The position numbers and the translations under genes are program-made. This document shows, one piece after another, positions 23,514 through 32,475 of a stretch of DNA of 64,000 nucleotides. The notes under the pieces were generated by a model that worked only from the letters and a program-made list of their open reading frames with translations, had not been told where the DNA came from and ran no database searches. Location of the stretch: NCBI RefSeq assembly GCF_025717675.1, contig NZ_JAJIRT010000009.1, positions 1 through 64,000 of the forward strand, in the 5' to 3' direction. The stretch comes from Paucibacter sp. DJ2R-2. Its GTDB lineage: Bacteria; Pseudomonadota; Gammaproteobacteria; Burkholderiales; Burkholderiaceae_C. Each line of letters opens with the position of its first letter. Position 1 is the first letter of the stretch.

Positions 23514-25040
23514 TCATATGGCCTTCACCTCTTGTTGTGCATCTGCCGCCGAACCGCGGGCCCAGCGCTTGGCCACATCGAACAGTGGCCAGAGCAGCAT
23601 CAGCAAGGCCAGACCCGTGATGCCACCGACCAGGCCATTGGACCAAAAAATGCTGAGCTCGCCCTGCGAGAGCAGCATGGACTGGCGGAAGTTGGCCTCG
23701 GCCTTGTCGCCCAGCACCAGGGCCAGCACCAGCGGCGCCATCGGGTACTTGAGCTTCTTGAACAAGTAGCCCAGCACGCCGAAGCCCAGCATCAGGTAGA
23801 CATCGAACATGGAGCCATGCACGGTGTAAGCGCCAATAGCGCAGGTGACGATGATGATGGGCGCGATGATGGCAAAGGGGACCCGCAGGATGGCCGCCCA
23901 GAAAGGCACAGTCGTCAACACCACGATCAGGCCGACGATATTGGCCAGGTACATGCTGGCGATCAGGCCCCAGACGAAATCCTTGTGCTCGGCAAACAGC
24001 ATGGGCCCGGGCTGCAGCCCCCAGATCACCAGGCCACCCAGCAGCACGGCAGCCGTGGGCGAGCCTGGAATGCCAAGCGTCAACATGGGCAACAAGGCCG
24101 AGGTGCCGGCCGCATGGGCGGCCGTCTCCGGCGCCACCACACCGGCCAACTCGCCTTTGCCAAAGCCCTCGGGGTTCTTGGCCATGCGCCGCGCCACGCC
24201 ATAACTCATGAATGACGCGGGTGTGGCACCACCGGGCGTGATGCCCATCCAGCAGCCGATGGCCATGGAACGCAGAAAGGTCTTCCAGTGGCGCAGCAGT
24301 TGCACCCAGGTCTGCCAGACCACGCGCGGGCTGATGCGGGCGCTCTGGCCCTTGAAGGCAAGCCCCTCTTCCATGGTCAGCAGGATCTCGCCGATGCCGA
24401 AGAGGCCGATCACCGCAATCAGGAAATCGAAGCCCTTGAGCATATCGGTGAAGCCATAGGTCATGCGCAGCTGGCCGGTCATGTCATCCATACCCACGGC
24501 GGCCAGGGCGAAGCCCAGCAGCATGGCGATCAGGGTCTTGACCGGCGCCTCCTGGCTCATGCCCACAAAGCTGCAGAAGGTCAGCAACTGCACCGCAAAC
24601 AACTCGGCCGGACCGAAGCGCAGGGCAAAGCGGGCCAGCAAGGGCGCGAGAAAGGTGATCAGCAGCGTGGCGAACATGGCGCCCACGAAGGACGAGGTGA
24701 AGGCCGCCGTCAGCGCCTGCGCCGCCTGGCCGCGCTGGGCCAAAGGGTAGCCGTCAAAGGTGGTGGCCACCGACCAGGGCTCACCGGGGATGTTGAACAA
24801 GATGGACGTGATGGCCCCACCGAACAAAGCGCCCCAGTAGATGCAGGACAGCATGATGATGCCGGTGGTGGGGTCCATGGTGAAGGTCAGCGGCAGCAGG
24901 ATGGCCACGCCATTGGCGCCGCCCAGACCCGGCAGCACGCCGATCAAAACCCCCAGCAGAATACCCACCAACATATAGCCCAGATTGGGCACGGTGGCAG
25001 CGACCGAAAAGCCGTGCAGCAGATTGGAAAAATCATCCAT
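23514..25040 (-). CDS. tctA: Tripartite tricarboxylate transporter large permease TctA
   Basis: A 508-residue membrane protein with about twelve helices and the two TctA signatures: GVLPGLGGANGVAILLPLTF near residue 35 and GITPGGATPASFMSYG near 270. It is the large channel subunit that imports carboxylates driven by an ion gradient, fed by a periplasmic binding protein. The ATG at 25040 starts one base after the tctB stop. With TctB and TctC it forms a complete system. Confidence 0.94.
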   Translation of the reverse strand: MDDFSNLLHGFSVAATVPNLGYMLVGILLGVLIGVLPGLGGANGVAILLPLTFTMDPTTGIIMLSCIYWGALFGGAITSILFNIPGEPWSVATTFDGYPLAQRGQAAQALTAAFTSSFVGAMFATLLITFLAPLLARFALRFGPAELFAVQLLTFCSFVGMSQEAPVKTLIAMLLGFALAAVGMDDMTGQLRMTYGFTDMLKGFDFLIAVIGLFGIGEILLTMEEGLAFKGQSARISPRVVWQTWVQLLRHWKTFLRSMAIGCWMGITPGGATPASFMSYGVARRMAKNPEGFGKGELAGVVAPETAAHAAGTSALLPMLTLGIPGSPTAAVLLGGLVIWGLQPGPMLFAEHKDFVWGLIASMYLANIVGLIVVLTTVPFWAAILRVPFAIIAPIIIVTCAIGAYTVHGSMFDVYLMLGFGVLGYLFKKLKYPMAPLVLALVLGDKAEANFRQSMLLSQGELSIFWSNGLVGGITGLALLMLLWPLFDVAKRWARGSAADAQQEVKAI

Positions 25041-25041
25041 C

Positions 25042-25563
25042 TCAGAAGCCCAGCCAATGTTCGATCGGCCCCTTGGGCAGGGGCTGGGTGAAGGCACGCT
25101 CGAACAGCAGGAACAAGCTGACACTCACCGCCAACGGCAGACCGACAAGCCAAGGCCAGCGGTAGCCGCCGTTGCGCCACATGAACCAGGCGATCAGCAG
25201 GCTGGCCGCCAGATACATACCCAGCCAGGGGATGGCTGCGACAAACACCGCGGTGGGCAGCAGCACGGCCGCCACATCGCGCAGCTGCCCGCGCTCGGCA
25301 AACACCAAGCTGCGCAAGCGGGGCCAGCGCAAGAGCTGCTGGATCAGCAGCCAGGCCGAACAGCCCGCCAGAGCGACGCCGATGCGAAAAGGGAAGTAGC
25401 CGGAGCGCGGTCCGTCATCGGCCCAACCGATGCCCAGCCTCAGGCTGTCCTTGACCACCAGCCCCGCCACAATGAGCAGAAACAGGGCCACGCCCAGCTC
25501 CACCCAACGCAGCTGCCAGGCACCCGGCGCCGCCTCGCTCTGCAATTCTTGTTCTTCCTGCAT
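25042..25563 (-). CDS. tctB: Tripartite tricarboxylate transporter small subunit TctB
   Basis: A 173-residue protein with four predicted membrane helices, SGYFPFRIGVALAG near residue 55 and a GMYLAASLLIAW helix; this is the poorly conserved small permease subunit. The ATG at 25563 is preferred to the GTG one codon earlier. It lies between tctC and tctA with nearly no spacing to tctA. Confidence 0.9.
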   Translation of the reverse strand: MQEEQELQSEAAPGAWQLRWVELGVALFLLIVAGLVVKDSLRLGIGWADDGPRSGYFPFRIGVALAGCSAWLLIQQLLRWPRLRSLVFAERGQLRDVAAVLLPTAVFVAAIPWLGMYLAASLLIAWFMWRNGGYRWPWLVGLPLAVSVSLFLLFERAFTQPLPKGPIEHWLGF

Positions 25564-25596
25564 CACCTCGCCTCCCAGTCGAGATGGACTCCCGGC

Positions 25597-26607
25597 TCAC
25601 TGCGCCATGAAGCCCGCTTCCTTCATCAGCACCCGGTGCAACTGCTCGTTCTTGCCCAGCCAATCGACAAGCTCCGGGCCCTGCAAAGCGCTCTGCTTGA
25701 AGGCGCCTTTGGCCATGAAGTCCTTCCACTCGGGCAGAGCGCGCACCTTGGCCAGCAGCTCCTGGTAAAAGGCGGTCTGCTCGGCGCTGACGCCCGGAGG
25801 CATGAAAATGCCGCGCAACATCAGATAGCTGACCGGAATGCCTTGAGAGGTGCAGGTCGGCAGATCGGCCCAGCTTTGCGTCGCGGTGACCTTTTCCGGG
25901 TAGGGCATGCGCTGCTCGTCGAACACACACAGCGGCCGTAGCTTGCCGGCCCGCCAGTGCGACTCAGCCTCGATGGGATTGTTGACCGTCGAATCGACAT
26001 GCTTGCCCACCAACTGAACCGCCACATCGCCACCGCCCTTGTAGGGGATGTAGATCATCTTCTTGCTGGTGGACTTCTCCAGCATCACCGTGATGATCTG
26101 GTCCTCCTGCTTGGAGCCCGTACCGCCCATCTTGAAGCTGTTGACGTTCTGAGTCTTGACCGCATTGAAATAGTCCTTGGCGGTCTTGTAAGGCGCTTCT
26201 TCATTGACCCAGAGCACGAACTGATCCAAAGCCATCATGCTGACCGGGGTCAGGTCACGCCAATTGAAAGGCACACCTGTGGCCATGGGCGTGGTGAACA
26301 AATTGGACAAAGTAATGACAAGCTTGTGCGGATTGGCCTTGTCGCCCTTGACGTCAAGAAAGCCTTCTGCACCGGCACCGCCGGCCTTGTTGACCACCAC
26401 CACCGGTTGCGGACTCAGCTGATGCTTGCCGACCATGCCCTGGATGAAGCGTGCCATCTGGTCGGCGCCGCCGCCGGTGCCGGCCGGCACGATGAATTCG
26501 ATCGGCTTGGTCGGAACCCAGCCCGCCGCCTGCGCCTGCCAGGCCGCCAGGCCCAACAAAGCGGCAAGCCAGAAGGGTTTGTTGTTCTTGTTCACACGCA
26601 CTCCCAT
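25597..26607 (-). CDS. tctC: Bug-family periplasmic substrate-binding protein (TctC)
   Basis: A 336-residue protein with a signal peptide (AALLGLAAWQAQA) and the Bug/TctC pattern: PTKPIEFIVPAGTGGGADQMARFI near residue 35 and VNKAGGAGAEGFLDVKG near 75. It captures a carboxylate in the periplasm for TctAB. The substrate cannot be read from the sequence; the Bug family is greatly expanded in Burkholderiales. The ATG at 26607 gives a proper signal peptide. The CoA ligase gene is 53 bases upstream. Confidence 0.92.
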   Translation of the reverse strand: MGVRVNKNNKPFWLAALLGLAAWQAQAAGWVPTKPIEFIVPAGTGGGADQMARFIQGMVGKHQLSPQPVVVVNKAGGAGAEGFLDVKGDKANPHKLVITLSNLFTTPMATGVPFNWRDLTPVSMMALDQFVLWVNEEAPYKTAKDYFNAVKTQNVNSFKMGGTGSKQEDQIITVMLEKSTSKKMIYIPYKGGGDVAVQLVGKHVDSTVNNPIEAESHWRAGKLRPLCVFDEQRMPYPEKVTATQSWADLPTCTSQGIPVSYLMLRGIFMPPGVSAEQTAFYQELLAKVRALPEWKDFMAKGAFKQSALQGPELVDWLGKNEQLHRVLMKEAGFMAQ

Positions 26608-26660
26608 GACCCGCTCTCCCTCTTTCGCTGATTGCAATGAATATGTGCCGAGCTGCAAGC

Positions 26661-28199
26661 TCACCCCAGACCGAGCTTCTGCGCCAGCCCAATGCGCTGC
26701 AGCTTGCCCGTCGCCCCCTTGGGAATCTCATCCATGAACAGGATCTTGCGCGGCACCTTGAAGTCAGCCAGACGCTGGCTCACAAAGTCCTGCAGCTCGC
26801 GCTCGCTGGCCGCAGCGCCTTCGCGCAAGACCACCACAGCGGCGACGTCCTCGCCCAGCTTGGCATGCGGCATGCCAAAGCACACCACCTGCGCCACGGC
26901 GGCATGGTCCATCAAGGCCTCGTCCACTTCGCGCGGGCTGATCTTCTCGCCGCCCCGGTTGATGATCTCCTTGAGCCGGCCGGTGATGGAGACATAACCC
27001 TCGGCATCCATGACACCTTGGTCACCGGTGCGGAACCAGCCGTGACTGAACGCCTCGGCATTGGCGCTGGGATTGCTCTGATAGCCTGCCGTCACATTGG
27101 CGCCGCGAATGACGATCTCGCCGGTTTCACCGTTCGGCAGAAGCTGGCCGCCCGCATTCATGATGGCCACCTCGGGGCCGGCGGCCACGCCCACCGTGCC
27201 CGGTTTGCGGATGGCCGGGGGCAAGGGGTTGCAGCACATCTGATGGGTCGCCTCGGTCATGCCATAGGCCTCGATCAAGGGCGCGCCGAAGACCTGCTCC
27301 AGTTCGGCGATCACTTGCGGCGGCATCGATGAGGACGAGGAGCGCATGAAACGCAGCGGGTGGCGGGCGATCACCTCGGCGTTCTTGCCGGCCCGGCTCA
27401 GAATCGCCTGATGCATGGTCGGCACGGCCGTGTACCAGCTCGGCGCCGCCTCATCCATCCAGGCAAAGAATTTCAGCGCGTTGAAGCCCGGCGTGCAGAA
27501 GACCTGAGAGCCGGCCGACAGCGGCGCCAGCACCCCGGCGATCAGACCGTGGATGTGGAACAACGGCATGATGTTCAAGCCGCAGTCGCTGGGCTGGAAC
27601 TGTAGGCTCTGGCGGATATTGCGTGCCGAGGCGCAGAGATTGCGCTGCGACAGGGGCACGATCTTGGGCCGCGAGGTCGTGCCCGAGGTGTGCAGCACCA
27701 TGGAGATGTCGTCAGCCTGGGCATAGCCGCCCTGGAGCGTGGATGCCACAGTTGCGGGCGAGGCAGCAGAGCCAGCCTCCTGCAGGCTGAACTGCCCCGC
27801 CGGAGCACCCGCCTCCACCACCAACTCCAAAATGCGAACGCCGAGCTTGAGCGCCACCGCGACCGCAGGCGACTCACTGCCGCGCTCGACGATCAAGGCC
27901 CGCGCTTGCAGGTCGCCGAGATAGAACTCGAATTCGTCGGCACGATAGGCCGGATTCAGCGGCGCGCTGGCCACACCGCAGGCGCAGGCGAGGAAACAGG
28001 CGGCCATCTCCGGGCCATTGTTCAGCACCAGAGCGACCCGGTCATTGCGCCCCAAGCCCAGGCCATTGAGGCAAGCGACCGTGTCGGCCACGAGCTGGGT
28101 CAGCTGACCATGGCTCAGGGCCGGCCGGCTCGGCGCGCGCAAGGCGGCGGCCTCGGGCGAACTCTGACGCAGCATTTCAAACAGGGAATCTTGGCTCAT
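26661..28199 (-). CDS. AMP-forming acyl-CoA synthetase (oxalyl-CoA synthetase-like subfamily)
   Basis: A 512-residue ANL-family ligase: the P-loop LHTSGTTSRPKIVPLSQRN near residue 165, then MPLFHIHGLIAGVLAPL and WYTAVPTMHQAIL, the YGMTEA motif, and the C-terminal catalytic Lys in KGATGKLQRIGLA. The MPLFHIHG and YTAVPTMHQ segments are typical of the subfamily with plant AAE3 and yeast Pcs60, which activate oxalate; bacterial substrates are largely unknown. The genes on both sides encode binding proteins, and a Tct system follows, so it probably activates the imported carboxylate. Confidence 0.88.
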   Translation of the reverse strand: MSQDSLFEMLRQSSPEAAALRAPSRPALSHGQLTQLVADTVACLNGLGLGRNDRVALVLNNGPEMAACFLACACGVASAPLNPAYRADEFEFYLGDLQARALIVERGSESPAVAVALKLGVRILELVVEAGAPAGQFSLQEAGSAASPATVASTLQGGYAQADDISMVLHTSGTTSRPKIVPLSQRNLCASARNIRQSLQFQPSDCGLNIMPLFHIHGLIAGVLAPLSAGSQVFCTPGFNALKFFAWMDEAAPSWYTAVPTMHQAILSRAGKNAEVIARHPLRFMRSSSSSMPPQVIAELEQVFGAPLIEAYGMTEATHQMCCNPLPPAIRKPGTVGVAAGPEVAIMNAGGQLLPNGETGEIVIRGANVTAGYQSNPSANAEAFSHGWFRTGDQGVMDAEGYVSITGRLKEIINRGGEKISPREVDEALMDHAAVAQVVCFGMPHAKLGEDVAAVVVLREGAAASERELQDFVSQRLADFKVPRKILFMDEIPKGATGKLQRIGLAQKLGLG

Positions 28200-28262
28200 C
28201 GTTGCATCTCGTTCAGATCCATGACCAGACAGCTTCAAGCCGCAGTGTCGCAGCGCAAGATG

Positions 28263-29084
28263 TCATTTCACATCCAGCCAAACACCGAGTTTCAGCAGTG
28301 CCGCCTGGTCGTAGGCTTCGAAGCCCTTCCATTTGGTGGGCTCCAGCTTCTTGCGGCCATCCTCGCTGCTGTCCAGGGCCAGGAAATAGCTGCGCACCTT
28401 CTCAAGCTGCTCCGCGCTGAGCTGGGGGCTGGCAATGATGTGCTTGATGGGCACAGGCTTGGAGGCCATCAGCACCTTGCCGCCCTTCTCCTGCCATTCC
28501 TTGACCAGTGCATTCGACGCCGTGGCACCGGCATGGGTCAGGCGGTTCTCGACAAAGAAGGGCACGGCGTCTTGGTAGCGCGTGTAGGTAATCTCCAACT
28601 GCTTGGGTGTCATGCCGTTGTCACGCAAGGTGGCTCGCACCATCATGGAGGTGATGGAATCCTCGTCAGGAGCGCCGAGGCGCAGACCCTTGAGCTCAGC
28701 CAGCGACTTCAGCGTGCTGTCCGCGCGCACCAGAAAGCTGGCTTTGTAGCCGGTGAAGCCCTTGGTGACGGCCACCAGGCTGTAGCCCTGGTCGCGGATG
28801 GCAGCGATCGAGATATGAGCCGGATGGACCAAGGCCAGCTCCCAGCGCTTTTCGGCCAGGCCTTGGCGCAGCGAGGGGTAGTCGCCGACCGGCTCGATGG
28901 TGACAGGCTGACGCAGGAGCTTGCTGAGGTCTCCTGCGATGCCCTCGTAGCGGGCGCGAATCTCGCTTAGGGGCACCCGATAGCTGACGCCTTCGTTGAC
29001 AGCAAAGCTGAGAGCCTGGGCTGCCAGCGCGGGCAGCAGCAGGAGGCCAGACACAAAGATGGCACGCGCCGTGTGGTAACTCAA
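28263..29084 (-). CDS. PhnD-like periplasmic phosphate/phosphonate-binding family protein
   Basis: A 273-residue secreted protein with a signal peptide (IFVSGLLLLPALAAQA) and the PhnD-like fold: VNEGVSYRVPLSEIRARYEGIAG, then WELALVHPAHISIAAIRD and LAELKGLRLGAPDEDSITSMM. Such proteins bind phosphonates/phosphite with ABC partners, or act alone as sensor inputs. No ABC permease or ATPase is nearby. The TTG at 29084 is preferred because GGAG lies nine bases ahead and the signal peptide then starts correctly; GTG at 29105 is an alternative. It is the first gene of the leftward run ending at 22478. Confidence 0.8.
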   Translation of the reverse strand: MSYHTARAIFVSGLLLLPALAAQALSFAVNEGVSYRVPLSEIRARYEGIAGDLSKLLRQPVTIEPVGDYPSLRQGLAEKRWELALVHPAHISIAAIRDQGYSLVAVTKGFTGYKASFLVRADSTLKSLAELKGLRLGAPDEDSITSMMVRATLRDNGMTPKQLEITYTRYQDAVPFFVENRLTHAGATASNALVKEWQEKGGKVLMASKPVPIKHIIASPQLSAEQLEKVRSYFLALDSSEDGRKKLEPTKWKGFEAYDQAALLKLGVWLDVK

Positions 29085-29239
29085 GACGGGAACTCCGGTT
29101 GTCACAAATTTTTCAAAAACACCGCAGAACCTGTCATCTGAGCGGTGCAATGTCCCCGGGCAGAAGGCCCCGATGGGCGGCATTGTGCGGGTTTCATATG
29201 ACTCTCGACGTAACAATTACCCTGAGCTGCAAGCAAATG

Positions 29240-29274
29240 AAAAAACCCGTAACTCCATGAAAGAGTTACGGGTT
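29240..29274 (-). terminator. Terminator after the M3 peptidase gene
   Basis: Perfect 12-bp stem (29244-29255 with 29263-29274) and a 7-base loop; on the minus strand the stem is followed by TTTT. It separates the peptidase from the PhnD-like gene. Confidence 0.9.
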
Positions 29275-29309
29275 GGCGGGGACCGTGGTGGCCGCAATTG
29301 CGGCGATGA

Positions 29310-31295
29310 TCAGCGGCTCAGATAGTCGGCGAAGGCCTTGGCATTGCTGTCGCGCCGCAGAAAGTCGCGCACCAGTTCGGGCGCCGGCTTCTGCCCCCCC
29401 TGCCCGAGCACGCTGTTGCGGTAGCGCAGGCCGGTCTCCGGGCTCAGCTTGTCGGCCGCGAAGGCGGTGCGCAAATCCATGGCCACCACCAGGCTCCACA
29501 GATAGCCGTAGTAGCCGGCCCCATAACCGCCTGCCACATGGGCAAAGCCGGCCGGGAACTTGCTACCTTCCACATAGCCCTGGGGTGTCGCGCTCTGCAT
29601 CTTGGCCCACAGGGCCAGAGGCTGCTGGTGCTCGGGCCCGTGCAGTGCCAGGTCATAGCTGGCGAACAGGTGTTGGCGGCCGTACTGCGAGCCCTTGCCG
29701 AACTCCTTGGCAGCCACAGCCTTGTCCACCAGCGCATCGGGCACAGGCTTGCAGCTGGGGCAAACCTCAGCCATCAGCTGGAGCACTTTTTTGTCGTAGA
29801 CCCAGTCTTCCAGCATCTGCGACGGGGCTTCGACAAAGTCCATCATCACGCTGGTGCCACCTTGCAGGGCGTAGTGGGTGTTGGACAGGTTGTTGTGCAC
29901 GGCGTGGCCGAGCTCATGCAGCAGCGTCTCCATTTCGCCCAGGGTCAGGCCCTTGCGGTTGAAGTTGACCACCAAGGCGGCCGTGGGCGTGCGGCCGATG
30001 CGGGTGGCGCTGGAGCGCAGCGACCAGACCGCCGCGTGGTTGTACTTGGCCTCGCGCGGGAACAGGTCCACATAAAGCGTCGCCAAGGCCTTGCCGCTGG
30101 CAGCGTCGCTGACGGCATAGGCTTGAGCCTCCGGATGCCAGAGCTCGGCCGGCACGCGGGTGTACTTGACTCCCATCAAGCGCTCGATCACGCGCATGGC
30201 GAACTGCAGGCTTTCCTGGGCCGGGAAGTACTCGCGAAAGGCCTCCTGGTCGACCGAGAACTGGCTCTGACGCAAGCGCTCGCTGTAGAAGGCACTGTCC
30301 CAGGCCTGTAACTGGGTGGCTTCCAGAGGCGTGCCCAGGTGCTCGGCCTTGGCGGCGCGAAGCTGCGCAATATCGGCCACTTCTCGCTCGCTGACCTGGC
30401 GCTTCACCTCATTGAGGAACTTCCAGGCCGTGGCCGAATCCTTGGCCATGCGGCGGCGGAGATTGAAATCCACGAAATTGTTGTAGCCGAAGAGCTTGGC
30501 GAAGTCCTGGCGCGCTTGCGTGATCTCGTCCAGCAGCTTCAGATTGGCATCCCCACCTTCGCTGTTCTTGGCTCGCCACATGCGCTCGCGCGCGGCCGGG
30601 TCCTCGGCCATCTGGATCACCGGGCCCGAGCTCGGGTAATCGACGCCCAACACGATGCGCCCTTGCTCGTCGCGCGGCGCCTTGGACCAGACGCCCTCGG
30701 GCACGCCCTTCATCTCTGCTTCGCTGAAACTCACCTTGACGCCGGCATCACGCAGGTTCTGACTGAATTTCTGATCCAACTCGGCCAGGCGCATCAGCAA
30801 GGTCCTGGCCTGTTTGCGCTTGGCGGGCGGCAGGGCCACACCGGCATCTTCAAAGCTGCCCAGACTGACGCGTTGCAATTCGCGGTCCAGGGCCGTGGGC
30901 GTGGGTACGCTCTTCAGGGCGCGGTAGATCTTCTCGTTCTGACCGAAAGCAGTGTTGTACTCGGACCAGGCCATGGCGCAGGCCTGGGCCGCTTCACGCA
31001 CCGCCTTGTCCGGGTGCACATTGAGCACGAACTCGATTGGGTACTGCACATCCTCCTGCAGCGCGTAGTAGTCGTCGAACGCAGCCAGCCAGCCTGTGTC
31101 GAGCTTGCGGCGCTCCAGCGCCGCCAAGCGCTTCTTGGCGGCGGCCAGGCCGCTGGCACAGGCCGTCTTGACTTGAGCGGCCGATTGGAATTGCGGAAAA
31201 GCCGGGCCCGGCAGGCTGGCGGCGTGGGTGCCGCTCCAGGGGGAGGTGGTCAGCAGCAGCGCAACAGCGCCGGCGAACCAGGGGGCTTGCTTCAT
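29310..31295 (-). CDS. M3-family zinc oligopeptidase, exported
   Basis: A 661-residue protein with a signal peptide (APWFAGAVALLLTT ... THAAS). The zinc site is HELGH at 460-464 within ETLLHELGHAVHNNLSNTHY, followed by the third-ligand Glu in DFVEAPSQMLEDWVY, the M3 (thimet oligopeptidase/Dcp-like) arrangement. The family cleaves short peptides in a closed channel. Cytoplasmic members lack a leader, so this copy probably works in the periplasm. The ATG at 31295 was chosen because it opens the signal peptide. A strong terminator follows at 29240. Confidence 0.93.
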   Translation of the reverse strand: MKQAPWFAGAVALLLTTSPWSGTHAASLPGPAFPQFQSAAQVKTACASGLAAAKKRLAALERRKLDTGWLAAFDDYYALQEDVQYPIEFVLNVHPDKAVREAAQACAMAWSEYNTAFGQNEKIYRALKSVPTPTALDRELQRVSLGSFEDAGVALPPAKRKQARTLLMRLAELDQKFSQNLRDAGVKVSFSEAEMKGVPEGVWSKAPRDEQGRIVLGVDYPSSGPVIQMAEDPAARERMWRAKNSEGGDANLKLLDEITQARQDFAKLFGYNNFVDFNLRRRMAKDSATAWKFLNEVKRQVSEREVADIAQLRAAKAEHLGTPLEATQLQAWDSAFYSERLRQSQFSVDQEAFREYFPAQESLQFAMRVIERLMGVKYTRVPAELWHPEAQAYAVSDAASGKALATLYVDLFPREAKYNHAAVWSLRSSATRIGRTPTAALVVNFNRKGLTLGEMETLLHELGHAVHNNLSNTHYALQGGTSVMMDFVEAPSQMLEDWVYDKKVLQLMAEVCPSCKPVPDALVDKAVAAKEFGKGSQYGRQHLFASYDLALHGPEHQQPLALWAKMQSATPQGYVEGSKFPAGFAHVAGGYGAGYYGYLWSLVVAMDLRTAFAADKLSPETGLRYRNSVLGQGGQKPAPELVRDFLRRDSNAKAFADYLSR

Positions 31296-31657
31296 AAAGG
31301 GAGCTCCGAACGTGTGCAGATGGCCGCCGCAGCCCGGATCAGACCCGGCGGGAACGCGCGGATTGTGCCCCTTGAAAATCGACCATGCCTGCGGGTTTGC
31401 GACAGGCCAAAGCGCCTCCAGCGGCGCATGCAGCGCTGCACACGGGCGCAGGCCGTGAAACCTTGCCGCAAAGCAAGAGCAGGCGCCTCGGGCTGTGCGA
31501 GGATCTGTGTTCAAATTAAGGGTTAGCCCTAGGCTTTCGAGCCGTTTGGGGTCTGCTCTTCCGCCATCACTGCTATCTGCGCCGGGATTTCCCTCGGTCG
31601 CCTGCCACTTTGCTTGACACCCGCAACAGCCCCCCCATAAGCTCCGCGCCGAACACC
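31296..31657. other. Divergent intergenic region, M3 peptidase / NlpC-P60
   Basis: A 362-base spacer between divergent starts. The right end holds a promoter candidate for the NlpC gene (31614-31641). Nothing else beyond short palindromes was recognised. Confidence 0.6.
31614..31641 (+). promoter_or_regulatory. Sigma-70-type promoter for the NlpC/P60 gene
   Basis: A perfect TTGACA (31614-31619), 16-base spacer, CATAAG (31636-31641). Transcription would start about 10 bases before the ATG, so the leader would be very short. Confidence 0.5.
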
Positions 31658-32422
31658 ATGCTCGACGCACGCCGCCACATCCCTGCCGCCACTGTCGCTC
31701 CGACCGGACGCGCCGTCTGTGCGCTGGCCGTTTGTGCGCTGGCTGTTTGTGCGACTGTGGGTCTGACTGTTGAAGCGCGGGCTCAGGCTCTGCCGCCGCC
31801 CGGCATGGTCACCGGAGCGTGGGGTCAGAGCCAGTTGTTGACGCCACCGGGGGCGCCAGCCGCGGGCGGCGCCGTGGCAGCCACCGCGGCCCTGGCCGCG
31901 GCCTCCGCCAGTACCCTGCCCGCGGCCACAGCCAACGATCCCGTCAGCCGCTTCCTGCAGGAACGCGGCCTGTTGGCCCAAGCAGAATCGAACAGCTTGT
32001 TGAATCAAGTGCGCGACACGGCTTCCGGCCTGGTGCTCTCGGCCATGAACTTCCTGGGCGTGCGCTACACACGCGGCGGCAAGTCGGTCGAAAGTGGCTT
32101 TGACTGCAGCGGCTTTACCCGCCACATTTTTGAACTCAGCGTGGGCATGGTGCTGCCGCACCGCGCCGACGAACAGGCGCGGCTCTCGAGCCTGCTGCCC
32201 ATCAACAAGACCGAGCTCAAGCCCGGCGATCTGGTGTTTTTCAACACCATGAAACGCACCTTCTCCCACGTCGGCATCTATGTGGGCGAAGGCAAGTTCA
32301 TCCATTCACCGCGCGTCGGTGGCGCCGTGCGGGTGGAAGATATGCGTGAAGCCTACTGGGCCAAGCGCTTCACCGGCGCACGCCGCGCCGACCTGAACGC
32401 AGCCGCGACCAAGGAAAAGTGA
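31658..32422 (+). CDS. NlpC/P60 cell-wall hydrolase
   Basis: A 254-residue secreted protein. The signal region contains a tandem repeat, CALAVCALAVC, from a 15-bp duplication. After an Ala/Pro-rich linker the NlpC/P60 domain covers about 120-245: catalytic Cys150 in GFDCSGFTRHIF, His204 in FSHVGIYVGEG, and a polar HSPR as third residue. NlpC/P60 enzymes are usually gamma-D-Glu-diamino acid endopeptidases acting on peptidoglycan. The ATG at 31658 follows the promoter candidate closely; an upstream GTG/ATG extension is unlikely. Confidence 0.9.
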   Translation: MLDARRHIPAATVAPTGRAVCALAVCALAVCATVGLTVEARAQALPPPGMVTGAWGQSQLLTPPGAPAAGGAVAATAALAAASASTLPAATANDPVSRFLQERGLLAQAESNSLLNQVRDTASGLVLSAMNFLGVRYTRGGKSVESGFDCSGFTRHIFELSVGMVLPHRADEQARLSSLLPINKTELKPGDLVFFNTMKRTFSHVGIYVGEGKFIHSPRVGGAVRVEDMREAYWAKRFTGARRADLNAAATKEK

Positions 32423-32438
32423 CGGGGCAGCCATCGCT

Positions 32439-32461
32439 GTTCACCCGTTCACCTGATCACC
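32439..32461. repeat. Short TTCAC-type repeat
   Basis: GTTCACCCGTTCACCTGATCAC, just after the NlpC stop; same family as 21577 and 43903. Confidence 0.65.
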
Positions 32462-32475
32462 AAATCAGCTGGCCC

